Below are positions 6,619-13,156 of a stretch of 19,540 nt of DNA, one piece after another. Position 1 is the first letter of the stretch; each line of letters starts with the position of its first letter. A program made the position numbers and the translations under genes. Source of the stretch: JAEYFP01 sp964566545 (GTDB taxonomy: Bacteria; Bacillota; Clostridia; Lachnospirales; Lachnospiraceae). The notes below the pieces were generated by a model. The model was not told the origin of the DNA. It did not search any database and worked only from the letters and a program-made list of their open reading frames with translations. The stretch lies in assembly GCA_964566545.1 (NCBI GenBank), contig CAZMIX010000047.1:1-19540 (forward strand), in the 5' to 3' direction.

Positions 6619-7710
6619 TTATAAATATCCCAACTCTAATATTTTTTGATACAACCTCTCTCCGATGATCCGGTAGAACGCACTTGTTCCGTGACCGTCG
6701 TCGTCTGACCGGAGACTCGTCGGAATCTCCCCGTTTTTAAGATCGGCCTGATCCTGCTCTGTGGCCTCCAATGCCGCATCCTGCAAGCCATTTTCCAACA
6801 GATAGGTTCGCACATCTAAAAAATGCGATCCGTATTCTTCCGCAAGAATTCCATTGACCTCTTCTATCTGCGGCATATATTTTTTCCGTGTCATACCAAT
6901 GATCACATAGTTTTCCGTACCGGCGTAATCGATCATCGCACGCTGCCAGGCAATGACATTCCCAATGCTTTCTGTGTCCGGATGATCATTTGTCCCTGAA
7001 AAAATCACAAGAATATCATCAGCCCGCCTGTTAAGCATCGCATGAAAAAGCATCGGCGTCCGGCTTTCTACTGTTACCGCCTCCCCCGCCGTACTTCTCG
7101 TAAAATAACGGATTCCCGTTTCTAAATCAATAGAAAACGTACCTTCCACACCGCCGATGCTGCACGGATTGATGCCGGCGGCACCGAATACAAGCAGCAT
7201 TTCAGGATTATCCTTTATATTTTCTAGCTTAATCTCCACCGGTTCACACTCTGCCGGAATGGTGAAGGTTTCTTTGGCGTGCATCGGGTTTCCGCCTTGA
7301 CGGGCGGCAATGCAGCTTGCCATCTCCGCATAAACTCCATAATTCAGCACTTCAACTCCGCTGAGCTTTTCCAGCGTGTCCGGATAGGTCACCCCGTCTC
7401 CGCCCGTTCCTTCAGTCAGAGAATCACCCCAGCATATAATGCGCGGTAGCTCCGTGCTTTCGGATCCCACGCCGGACAACTCCTCTTCTGCCGAAACTTC
7501 CTTCTCCACCACGATTTCTATTTCCTGCGTTTCCCGGGCCGCCTGCATGCTCTCTTCATCAGGGATTTCCTGCTCGATTGTTTCCTCCACTGCGGCGTCC
7601 CCGTCCTTAAAAACGTCGGTCTGACGATTCTGCCCGCAACCTGACAACATACTGCACGACAATCCGCAAAAAAGCAGCCAGTAAAGAATTTCCTTCTGTA
7701 ATTTTCTCAC
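6619..7710 (-). CDS. SGNH/GDSL hydrolase lipoprotein
   Basis: This 363-residue protein has a lipoprotein signal (MRKLQKEILYWLLFCGLSCSMLSGC, lipidated Cys25) and a Glu-rich linker to about residue 85. The SGNH fold follows: block I CWGDSLTEG with nucleophile Ser97, block II NYGV, block III SGTND with Asn241, and block V DDGH with Asp337/His340. A segment of about 90 residues between blocks II and III (including GINPCSIGGVEGT) is larger than in plain GDSL enzymes and may be an inserted beta domain. It should act outside the membrane on an ester, for example in polysaccharide deacetylation; the substrate is unknown. It starts with GTG after AGGAGGTG and lies 33 bp behind its paralogue. The family is clear; function beyond 'esterase-like' is not. 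Confidence 0.9.
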   Translation of the reverse strand: MRKLQKEILYWLLFCGLSCSMLSGCGQNRQTDVFKDGDAAVEETIEQEIPDEESMQAARETQEIEIVVEKEVSAEEELSGVGSESTELPRIICWGDSLTEGTGGDGVTYPDTLEKLSGVEVLNYGVYAEMASCIAARQGGNPMHAKETFTIPAECEPVEIKLENIKDNPEMLLVFGAAGINPCSIGGVEGTFSIDLETGIRYFTRSTAGEAVTVESRTPMLFHAMLNRRADDILVIFSGTNDHPDTESIGNVIAWQRAMIDYAGTENYVIIGMTRKKYMPQIEEVNGILAEEYGSHFLDVRTYLLENGLQDAALEATEQDQADLKNGEIPTSLRSDDDGHGTSAFYRIIGERLYQKILELGYL

Positions 7711-7743
7711 TTTTCACCTCCTAGGTACCGATTTTCTTATATG

Positions 7744-8823
7744 CTATTGATTCGGAACATAGCCGAGATGCTGCAGCTTCCGGTGCACCTGTCCCGCCAG
7801 TATTTCATAAAAATAAGAATTCCCATGCACATAATCCTTGCGCAGACTCGACGGAATCTCTCCTCTGCCAAGATCGGTCTCATCCTGCGCCGTCTTAGTC
7901 AGTCCCGCTTCGGCCAGCCCGTACGAAAGCAGATGACTCCTGATATCGAGGAAATGTTCCCCGTATTCCTGTGCAAGAATTTCATTTACCTCTTCGATTT
8001 CAGGGATCACTTTTTTGCAGGTAAGCCCTATAATAACATATTTTCCGCAATCTGCATAGTCCAGCATGGCCTTTTGGACCGCAATGATCTCATAGATGGA
8101 AGAGGTGTCAGCCCCGTCATTCGTTCCCGTAAAAATCACAAGCACATCACCTTTCTGCATGTCAGCCATTCCCGCTGTAATCAGCCTGCTGCCCTCTTCT
8201 ATCCTAACCGCTTTCCCCGCTGCGGCACGTGTGAAATAATAGCAATTCTCTTCCTGCACATAACTCAGCGTACCGGCGATATCGCCAAGATAGCAGGGAT
8301 TGACGCCGGCGGTTCCGTTTTTGAGCAATTGAAGACTGTTTCCGTTTTGGGCGGTTACCTCTATCTCTACCGGCTCCGCATTTTCTGAAATGACGCAGGC
8401 GCCTACGGAAATTGGTACCGCGCCCTCCCGCAGAGCCACTGATCTGGAAGTCTCAGCCTTTACGCCGTAATTGACCACTTTGGTCTGTGTCAGCTTCCGT
8501 AAATAATCAGGATATGCCTTGCCGTCGATACTCTCTGTCAAAGAATCACCCCAGCACACGATCCGCGGCAGCTCGCCTGAAAACTCCGCAATCGGCGTCA
8601 CAGGCTGTTCCTGCGAAGATCGGCCTATATCCCCTTTTGCTTCCGTATCCGCGTTGGATTCATCCGTCACCGTGACAGAGATCTTTGGCTCTGTATCCTG
8701 CACCTTGATTACCGAAGGCTCCGGCGCGTCCTCATTATTTATTTTTTCCAGATAAAGCGTAGTACCGGCTGCCGACAGCAGCGCCGTCACCAGTAAACAG
8801 ATTAGAATTCCTTTATTTTTCAT
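7744..8823 (-). CDS. SGNH/GDSL hydrolase with N-terminal membrane anchor, paralogue of the next gene
   Basis: This 359-residue protein starts at ATG 8823 (MKNKGILICLLVTALLSAAGTTLYLEK). The open frame continues 55 codons upstream, but that part carries no signal peptide and crosses the leader hairpins and the chemoreceptor stop, so the internal start is preferred. The hydrophobic segment has no lipobox Cys and is probably a membrane anchor. Catalytic blocks are CWGDSLTES (Ser94), NYGV, TGTND (Asn235) and DYVH (Asp330/His333). It aligns along its length with the downstream lipoprotein, including the insert (GVNPCYLGDIAGT) and the C-terminus, so the pair arose by tandem duplication. Expected to act at the outer face of the membrane on an unknown ester. 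GGGG 5 nt before the ATG is the ribosome site and can be paired in a leader hairpin. Confidence 0.88.
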   Translation of the reverse strand: MKNKGILICLLVTALLSAAGTTLYLEKINNEDAPEPSVIKVQDTEPKISVTVTDESNADTEAKGDIGRSSQEQPVTPIAEFSGELPRIVCWGDSLTESIDGKAYPDYLRKLTQTKVVNYGVKAETSRSVALREGAVPISVGACVISENAEPVEIEVTAQNGNSLQLLKNGTAGVNPCYLGDIAGTLSYVQEENCYYFTRAAAGKAVRIEEGSRLITAGMADMQKGDVLVIFTGTNDGADTSSIYEIIAVQKAMLDYADCGKYVIIGLTCKKVIPEIEEVNEILAQEYGEHFLDIRSHLLSYGLAEAGLTKTAQDETDLGRGEIPSSLRKDYVHGNSYFYEILAGQVHRKLQHLGYVPNQ

Positions 8824-8826
8824 ACT

Positions 8827-8879
8827 TTCCCCAATAACAAAGTGTACAAATTCCTCACGATTGGGGAACTTGTACACTT
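8827..8879 (-). promoter_or_regulatory. Leader of the second SGNH gene with two mutually exclusive hairpins
   Basis: Hairpin A pairs 8840-8854 with 8865-8879 (outer arms AAGTGTACAA/TTGTACACTT perfect, 14 of 15 positions matched, 10-nt loop). Hairpin B pairs 8827-8835 with 8860-8868 (9 bp perfect, TTCCCCAAT/ATTGGGGAA on the plus strand). B uses part of the upstream arm of A and covers the only ribosome-site candidate, so A leaves the site open and B closes it. No terminator T run follows. The outer palindrome could alternatively be a protein-binding operator. Confidence 0.55.
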
Positions 8880-8941
8880 CACGCACCGGATACAAGCAGC
8901 CTCGCCGCTTTTTCCTGATCTTTTCTAAATCAAACTTACTT

Positions 8942-10672
8942 TTATTCCAATGAAAAAGAGGAAACAATCTCTTTGAGCATTTCCACACAGGAAAGGCTTT
9001 CTTCTACAAGCTCGCTCGTCTCGCTCGTCCTGGAAACCATATCGGATGTCTTGCCCGCAATATCTGTAACACCGAGCGTCGATTCCTCGATCGTGGAGCT
9101 GATTCCCGAAATCGCATCGGAAATTTTGGAGATGGATTCTGCCAAATTTATGATGGATTCATGCACATCCTTCATGCTTTCCTTAAACTTCTGCGCATCC
9201 GCATTATATTGCTCGCTCACATCCGTAAATTCTTCATAGTCGTTTAACACGGTCTTTTCAAGGAACGAACTCGTTTCCTCAAGACAACCTGCCATATTTC
9301 CGACCGCAGCGTTCACCTCACCAACAATCGAATTGATATCGCCGACCGCCTTGGAGGTCTGTTCCGCCAGATTGCCGATCTCGGTAGCTACAACTGCGAA
9401 GCCTCTTCCCGCCTCGCCGGCTCTTGCCGCCTCAATACTCGCATTTAAAGCCAGCAGACTCGTCTGGGAGGAAATCGCCATAATGGATTCTGTCAGCTCG
9501 TTGATCTTGCCGACCGCCTTAGAGCCCTCAATCGCATTCGTGGAACGCACCTTCACGGAATCATAAGTATCCTTTGTCCGCTTAGAAGCGTCGAGCGTCT
9601 TATCGCGCAGTGCAACGGCACGTTCCATAACCTCATTGGAAGCCATATCCCCGTTTTCAGACAATTGCGTAATATCCTTTGCACCGGTCTGCATATAGCC
9701 GATATTTGCATAAATACTTTCCGTTGTCGCCGATGTCTCCTGCATTCCTGCCGCAAGCTCCTCTGTCGTAGCGGAATTGTCGGAGCACATACTATTGACC
9801 GTATTAGTCACGTCCTGGAGCTGATTTACGTTTGTGCTGATCTTTGCGCTCGCTTCCTCAATGTTGCCTACCATACTGCGCAGATTTGCACGCATAAACC
9901 GTACTGCACGAGCCATATCGCCCGCCTCATCCCTTCGGTCGCAAAGCTTATCCCCGGCTGCGTTTCTTTTAAAGTTAAAGTCCGCTGTTTCGGTAATAAC
10001 CTCCGTCAGCTGTTTGATCGGCTTAATAATCTTGATACTCAGCACATATGCAACCGAGGCACAGACTAAAAGAATAAATACATTGACACACATTGCGATC
10101 TTCGTAATTCTGCTGATAGATGCCATCGCCTCTTTTTCGTCGGCCGTTATAACAAGAATACTTTTATTTTTTGTGATGGCATATCCCGCGTGTTTTGTAT
10201 CTCCTTTATATTCATAGACAACAACATCATCCTCCGGAATATTGCCCTTCCCAATCTCAGCCACAAGACCGAGCACCACACTGTTTTCCACCGGCTGTCC
10301 GATCTTTTCGATCGTCGGGTGATATTTCATGATCCCGTCGCTCGAAACAAGATATGCATAAGAGCTAGGCATTCCCTCCACCTTTACATCTTCTAAAAGA
10401 GCGGTGTATTGCTGTACCGTCGCCGTAATACCTCCGGTCTCACTATCTACAAGCGACCGCTCTGACTTTACCATATAAAGAATGGAGGAGGAAATCTGCT
10501 CCATCAGAGATTCCTTGGCCTGCTTTACAACAATTACGACGACCGAAGTCGAGGCAATCACTAAACTTAAAATAACAAGCATCGTTACCTTAAAGGTTAT
10601 AGAATGAAATAATGATTTTTTTGTTACGGCTCCTGCCTCATTGCCCTTCTTCTTTTTTTCTCTTTTCCCCAT
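8942..10672 (-). CDS. Methyl-accepting chemotaxis protein (Cache-HAMP-MCP signal)
   Basis: This protein of about 576 residues begins with a charged stretch (GKREKKKKGNEAG), then membrane segment 1 (about 28-50), an extracytoplasmic region of about 140 residues with Cache-like features (YAYLVSSDGIMKYHPT, then AGYAIT) and membrane segment 2 (about 189-213). HAMP follows (IKPIKQLTEVITETADFNF), then a long coiled coil with the conserved MCP tip (QTSLLALNASIEAARAGEAGRGF, VVATEIGNLAEQTS, about 399-440). It should sense a small ligand outside and control CheA; no che genes are in view. The open frame extends 23 codons upstream, but AAAGGA lies just before two adjacent ATGs (10675 and 10672), and the upstream part lies in the predicted leader. 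It ends 118 bp before the SGNH gene without an evident terminator. Confidence 0.95.
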   Translation of the reverse strand: MGKREKKKKGNEAGAVTKKSLFHSITFKVTMLVILSLVIASTSVVVIVVKQAKESLMEQISSSILYMVKSERSLVDSETGGITATVQQYTALLEDVKVEGMPSSYAYLVSSDGIMKYHPTIEKIGQPVENSVVLGLVAEIGKGNIPEDDVVVYEYKGDTKHAGYAITKNKSILVITADEKEAMASISRITKIAMCVNVFILLVCASVAYVLSIKIIKPIKQLTEVITETADFNFKRNAAGDKLCDRRDEAGDMARAVRFMRANLRSMVGNIEEASAKISTNVNQLQDVTNTVNSMCSDNSATTEELAAGMQETSATTESIYANIGYMQTGAKDITQLSENGDMASNEVMERAVALRDKTLDASKRTKDTYDSVKVRSTNAIEGSKAVGKINELTESIMAISSQTSLLALNASIEAARAGEAGRGFAVVATEIGNLAEQTSKAVGDINSIVGEVNAAVGNMAGCLEETSSFLEKTVLNDYEEFTDVSEQYNADAQKFKESMKDVHESIINLAESISKISDAISGISSTIEESTLGVTDIAGKTSDMVSRTSETSELVEESLSCVEMLKEIVSSFSLE

Positions 10673-10685
10673 CATGTGTCCTTTC

Positions 10686-10704
10686 TGTACAACAAACCTG
10701 TACA
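10686..10704 (-). repeat. Pair of TGTACA motifs before the chemoreceptor start
   Basis: TGTACA occurs at 10686-10691 and 10699-10704, separated by 7 bp, just upstream of the ribosome site. The same hexamer forms the core of the outer palindrome in the SGNH leader at 8843-8848 and 8871-8876. A shared regulator is possible, but the hexamer is short and self-complementary, so chance is not excluded. Confidence 0.25.
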
Positions 10705-10729
10705 CGTCTTTATAGTAGATGAAGCTGTC

Positions 10730-10749
10730 GAATTTCTGCAAAGAAATTC
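10730..10749 (-). promoter_or_regulatory. Leader inverted repeat of the chemoreceptor gene
   Basis: GAATTTC and GAAATTC form a perfect 7-bp inverted repeat around a 6-nt centre, starting about 7 nt after the predicted transcription start. It could be a 5'-end stabilising hairpin or an operator. Confidence 0.4.
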
Positions 10750-10762
10750 CGCCATTAAAAAT

Positions 10763-10791
10763 AGTATAATATAATTTTATAAAAAATTCAA
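10763..10791 (-). promoter_or_regulatory. Sigma-A promoter of the chemoreceptor gene
   Basis: TTGAAT (10786-10791), a 17-bp AT-rich spacer and TATACT (10763-10768) make a good housekeeping promoter. Transcription would begin near 10756, which supports the downstream start codon. No sigma-D-type (TAAA/GCCGATAA) motility promoter was noticed. Confidence 0.7.
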
Positions 10792-10832
10792 TAAAATAAC
10801 GTAAAATTTGTCCAATTTAACCAAATGCCAGA

Positions 10833-12143
10833 TCAGCGTTCCATTTGTAAAAACATCGCACGATAAGCAGGAAGCCTTGTACCGCCTCCAAAATCAAATG
10901 CCTCGCCCGTCAGCAGATCAACGGCTCTCCCGCAGCCCGCATCAAAATGCGCCAGATATTCCTCACTGTCCGCATTGATCGCAACGAGGACACGCTCGTT
11001 TTCACAGGCTCGTTCAAAGATACATTGCCGGTTTGTAAGCACCACGGAACGAAAACTGCCGTAGTTTAACGCGTGACTGCGCTTTTTTGCTTCCGAAAGA
11101 CTTGCGATGTAGCCGGTCAGCCCGTTCCATTCGGGTTCCTCAAAGCAGGCACGCAGTGCCGGATCTCCCTGACTCTTTTGCGCCTTTGCACCCCATTCGC
11201 TTCCGTAATAAACACAGGGAATCCCGGGCATTCCGAAAGCCAGCGCATAAATGAGCGGAAGATGAGCCTGCTCCTGCAAAATGCTCGCGATCCTTGTCAC
11301 ATCGTGGTTATCCACAAACGAAAGCAAATGCTTTCCTTTATAAAGCGTCCAGCCTTCCGGCCCAAACTGCCTTAACAGGGAGTGGTTAATTTCAAACAGA
11401 TTCCTGCTGTTAAAGCTTGAATACAAGCCTTTATAGCATTCGTAATTCGTCGCGGAATGCAGCATCTCTTCATTGACGAATTGGTTGTAATCGCCATGCA
11501 GCAGTTCTCCGACAAGAAAAAACTCCTCCTTTAAATCGTCACAATGACGGCGCAGCCTCTTTAAAAAATCCTTATCCATACAATACGCCACATCAAGACG
11601 CAGACCATCGATCCCAAACTGCCCGATCCAATCCTTGATCACACCAAATAAATGCTGAATCACTTCCTCATTGCGCAGGTTGAGCTTCACAAGGTCATAA
11701 TTGCCCTCCCAGCCTTCGTACCAAAGACCGTCATTATAATTTGAATTCCCGTCAAAATTAATATAAAACCAATCCTGATAAGGCGATTTCCGCTTCTTTT
11801 CAAGAACATCACGAAACGCCCAAAAGCCTCTTCCGACATGATTAAAAACTCCGTCCAGAACGACCTTGATGCCCGCCTTATGAAGATTGTCCGCCACAAG
11901 CTTAAAATCCTCATTCGTGCCAAGCCGGCAGTCAAGCTTCGTATAATCTCGCGTATTGTACCCATGCGTATCCGATTCAAAAATAGGCGAAAAATAAATG
12001 GCATTCGCGCCAAGCTTTTGGATATGACCGATCCAGTCATTCATCTTTAAAATACGGTGCGAAATTACGCCGTCGTTTTCATACGGCGCACCACAAAAAC
12101 CCAATGGATAAATTTGATAAAAAATACTTTCATATGCCCACAT
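10833..12143 (-). CDS. GH13 alpha-amylase-family glycoside hydrolase (neopullulanase/cyclomaltodextrinase-like), cytoplasmic
   Basis: This 436-residue protein has all four GH13 regions: I VVLDGVFNH (Asp97/His102), II GLRLDVAY (nucleophile Asp184), III LVGELLHGD (acid/base Glu213) and IV FVDNHDVTR (His280/Asp281). The start (MWAYESIFYQIYPLGF) resembles the catalytic-domain start of maltodextrin-degrading enzymes. There is no N-terminal starch-binding domain and no signal peptide, so it should act on imported malto-oligosaccharides. A short C-terminal beta domain follows the barrel. ATG 12143 has AAGGAA at 8-nt spacing and a promoter directly upstream. No maltodextrin transporter or maltose-utilisation gene is adjacent. 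The exact specificity cannot be read. Confidence 0.93.
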   Translation of the reverse strand: MWAYESIFYQIYPLGFCGAPYENDGVISHRILKMNDWIGHIQKLGANAIYFSPIFESDTHGYNTRDYTKLDCRLGTNEDFKLVADNLHKAGIKVVLDGVFNHVGRGFWAFRDVLEKKRKSPYQDWFYINFDGNSNYNDGLWYEGWEGNYDLVKLNLRNEEVIQHLFGVIKDWIGQFGIDGLRLDVAYCMDKDFLKRLRRHCDDLKEEFFLVGELLHGDYNQFVNEEMLHSATNYECYKGLYSSFNSRNLFEINHSLLRQFGPEGWTLYKGKHLLSFVDNHDVTRIASILQEQAHLPLIYALAFGMPGIPCVYYGSEWGAKAQKSQGDPALRACFEEPEWNGLTGYIASLSEAKKRSHALNYGSFRSVVLTNRQCIFERACENERVLVAINADSEEYLAHFDAGCGRAVDLLTGEAFDFGGGTRLPAYRAMFLQMER

Positions 12144-12167
12144 GCTGTTATTTCCTTCTTTTTTTTT

Positions 12168-12196
12168 AGTATAACAGAAACTATCCCCATTTGCAA
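12168..12196 (-). promoter_or_regulatory. Leftward sigma-A promoter of the GH13 gene
   Basis: TTGCAA (12191-12196), a 17-bp spacer and TATACT (12168-12173). The start would be near 12161, leaving a leader of only about 18 nt that holds the AAGGAA ribosome site. The -35 is shared with the rightward promoter. Confidence 0.7.
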
Positions 12197-12219
12197 TTTA
12201 GAGCCGAATACGGTATGAT
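12191..12219 (+). promoter_or_regulatory. Rightward sigma-A promoter of nfo, sharing the -35
   Basis: The same TTGCAA (12191-12196) reads identically on the plus strand because it is its own complement. It is followed by a 17-bp spacer and TATGAT (12214-12219). A transcript starting near 12226 excludes the ATG at 12191 and supports the nfo start at 12281. Confidence 0.65.
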
Positions 12220-12280
12220 TATTTTGCTGTTTTTTAGATTTTGGGTTCGATGGCTGCGAAGACGAAAGGATGATTCCATT

Positions 12281-13156
12281 ATGATAAAATTAGGCTCACA
12301 TGTAGGAATGAGCGGAAAAGAAATGTTTTTAGGCTCTGCCAAGGAGGCGGCGGGCTACGGGGCAAACTGCTTCATGGTCTATACAGGAGCGCCTCAGAAT
12401 ACGCGCAGAAAGCCGATTGAAGACTTAAACATTGAGGCTGGCTGGAACTATATGAGAGCGCACGGGATAGAGGATCTAATCATTCACGCGCCCTATATCA
12501 TCAATCTCGCAAACACCATCAAGCCGGAAATCTTTGAGCTGGCGGTGGATTTTTTGTGCATCGAGCTGGAAAGAAGCACTGCGATGCGCAGCAAGGTTCT
12601 GGTGCTGCATCCCGGTTCCCATGTAAATGCCGGCGCAGACATCGGAATTGCCAAAATCATCGAGGGGCTGAATGAGGTGCTGACAAAGGACACCGCATGC
12701 AGCATCGCGCTTGAAACGATGTCGGGCAAAGGCTCTGAAGTCGGCAGAAGCTTTGAAGAGCTTGCGCGGATTTATGACGGCGTAACATACAACGATAAGC
12801 TGCGCGTTTGCTTTGACACGTGCCACACAAACGATGCGGGCTATGATGTTATGCATGATTTTGACAGTGTCATGACGCAGTTTGACAAGCTGCTCGGCAA
12901 AGATCAGATCGCGGTTTTCCATGTCAACGACAGCAAGAACGAACGCGGTATGTCCAAGGATCGCCACGCTAATTTAGGCGAAGGTACGATCGGCTTCCAT
13001 GCACTTTGCCGTATCATCTATCACCGCGACTTTCTGGATATTCCCAAAATCCTTGAGACACCTTATATCCCGAGCGTGCAGGATCCTAATGTCAAAGTGC
13101 CCCCTTATAAGGAAGAAATTGCCCGCCTCCGTGCAGCCGCCGAAAATTATTTATAA
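12281..13156 (+). CDS. nfo: Deoxyribonuclease IV (AP endonuclease)
   Basis: This 291-residue enzyme of the EndoIV TIM-barrel family cleaves the backbone 5' of abasic sites in base excision repair, using three zinc ions. It begins MIKLGSHVGMSGK. The metal-site motifs are visible in order: HAPYIINLA, LVLHPGSHV, LETMSGKGSEVG, CFDTCHTNDAGYD, FHVNDSKNERGMSKDRHANLGEG and ILETPY. Length matches the usual 280 or so residues. The frame is open to 12191, but homology starts at 12281, where AAAGGA lies 10 nt upstream, slightly long spacing. It is the only plus-strand gene here, divergent from GH13, and its 3' end overlaps the helicase gene tail-to-tail by 10 bp. Confidence 0.96.
   Translation: MIKLGSHVGMSGKEMFLGSAKEAAGYGANCFMVYTGAPQNTRRKPIEDLNIEAGWNYMRAHGIEDLIIHAPYIINLANTIKPEIFELAVDFLCIELERSTAMRSKVLVLHPGSHVNAGADIGIAKIIEGLNEVLTKDTACSIALETMSGKGSEVGRSFEELARIYDGVTYNDKLRVCFDTCHTNDAGYDVMHDFDSVMTQFDKLLGKDQIAVFHVNDSKNERGMSKDRHANLGEGTIGFHALCRIIYHRDFLDIPKILETPYIPSVQDPNVKVPPYKEEIARLRAAAENYL

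Noticed and set aside
7741..8388. A 215-codon plus-strand open frame opposite the second SGNH gene.
   Set aside because: It is antisense to a clear hydrolase with a paralogue next door. No ribosome site or domain is visible.
8824..8988. A 55-codon N-terminal extension of the second SGNH protein.
   Set aside because: It crosses the end of the chemoreceptor gene and the leader palindromes, lacks a signal sequence, and would bury the real hydrophobic anchor in the middle of the protein.
10741..10832. A terminator for the GH13 gene in the space before the chemoreceptor promoter.
   Set aside because: Only AT-rich sequence is present, without a GC-containing stem followed by Ts.
12476..12967. A 163-codon minus-strand open frame opposite nfo.
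   Set aside because: It mirrors the strongly conserved endonuclease IV coding sequence and has no motif of its own.
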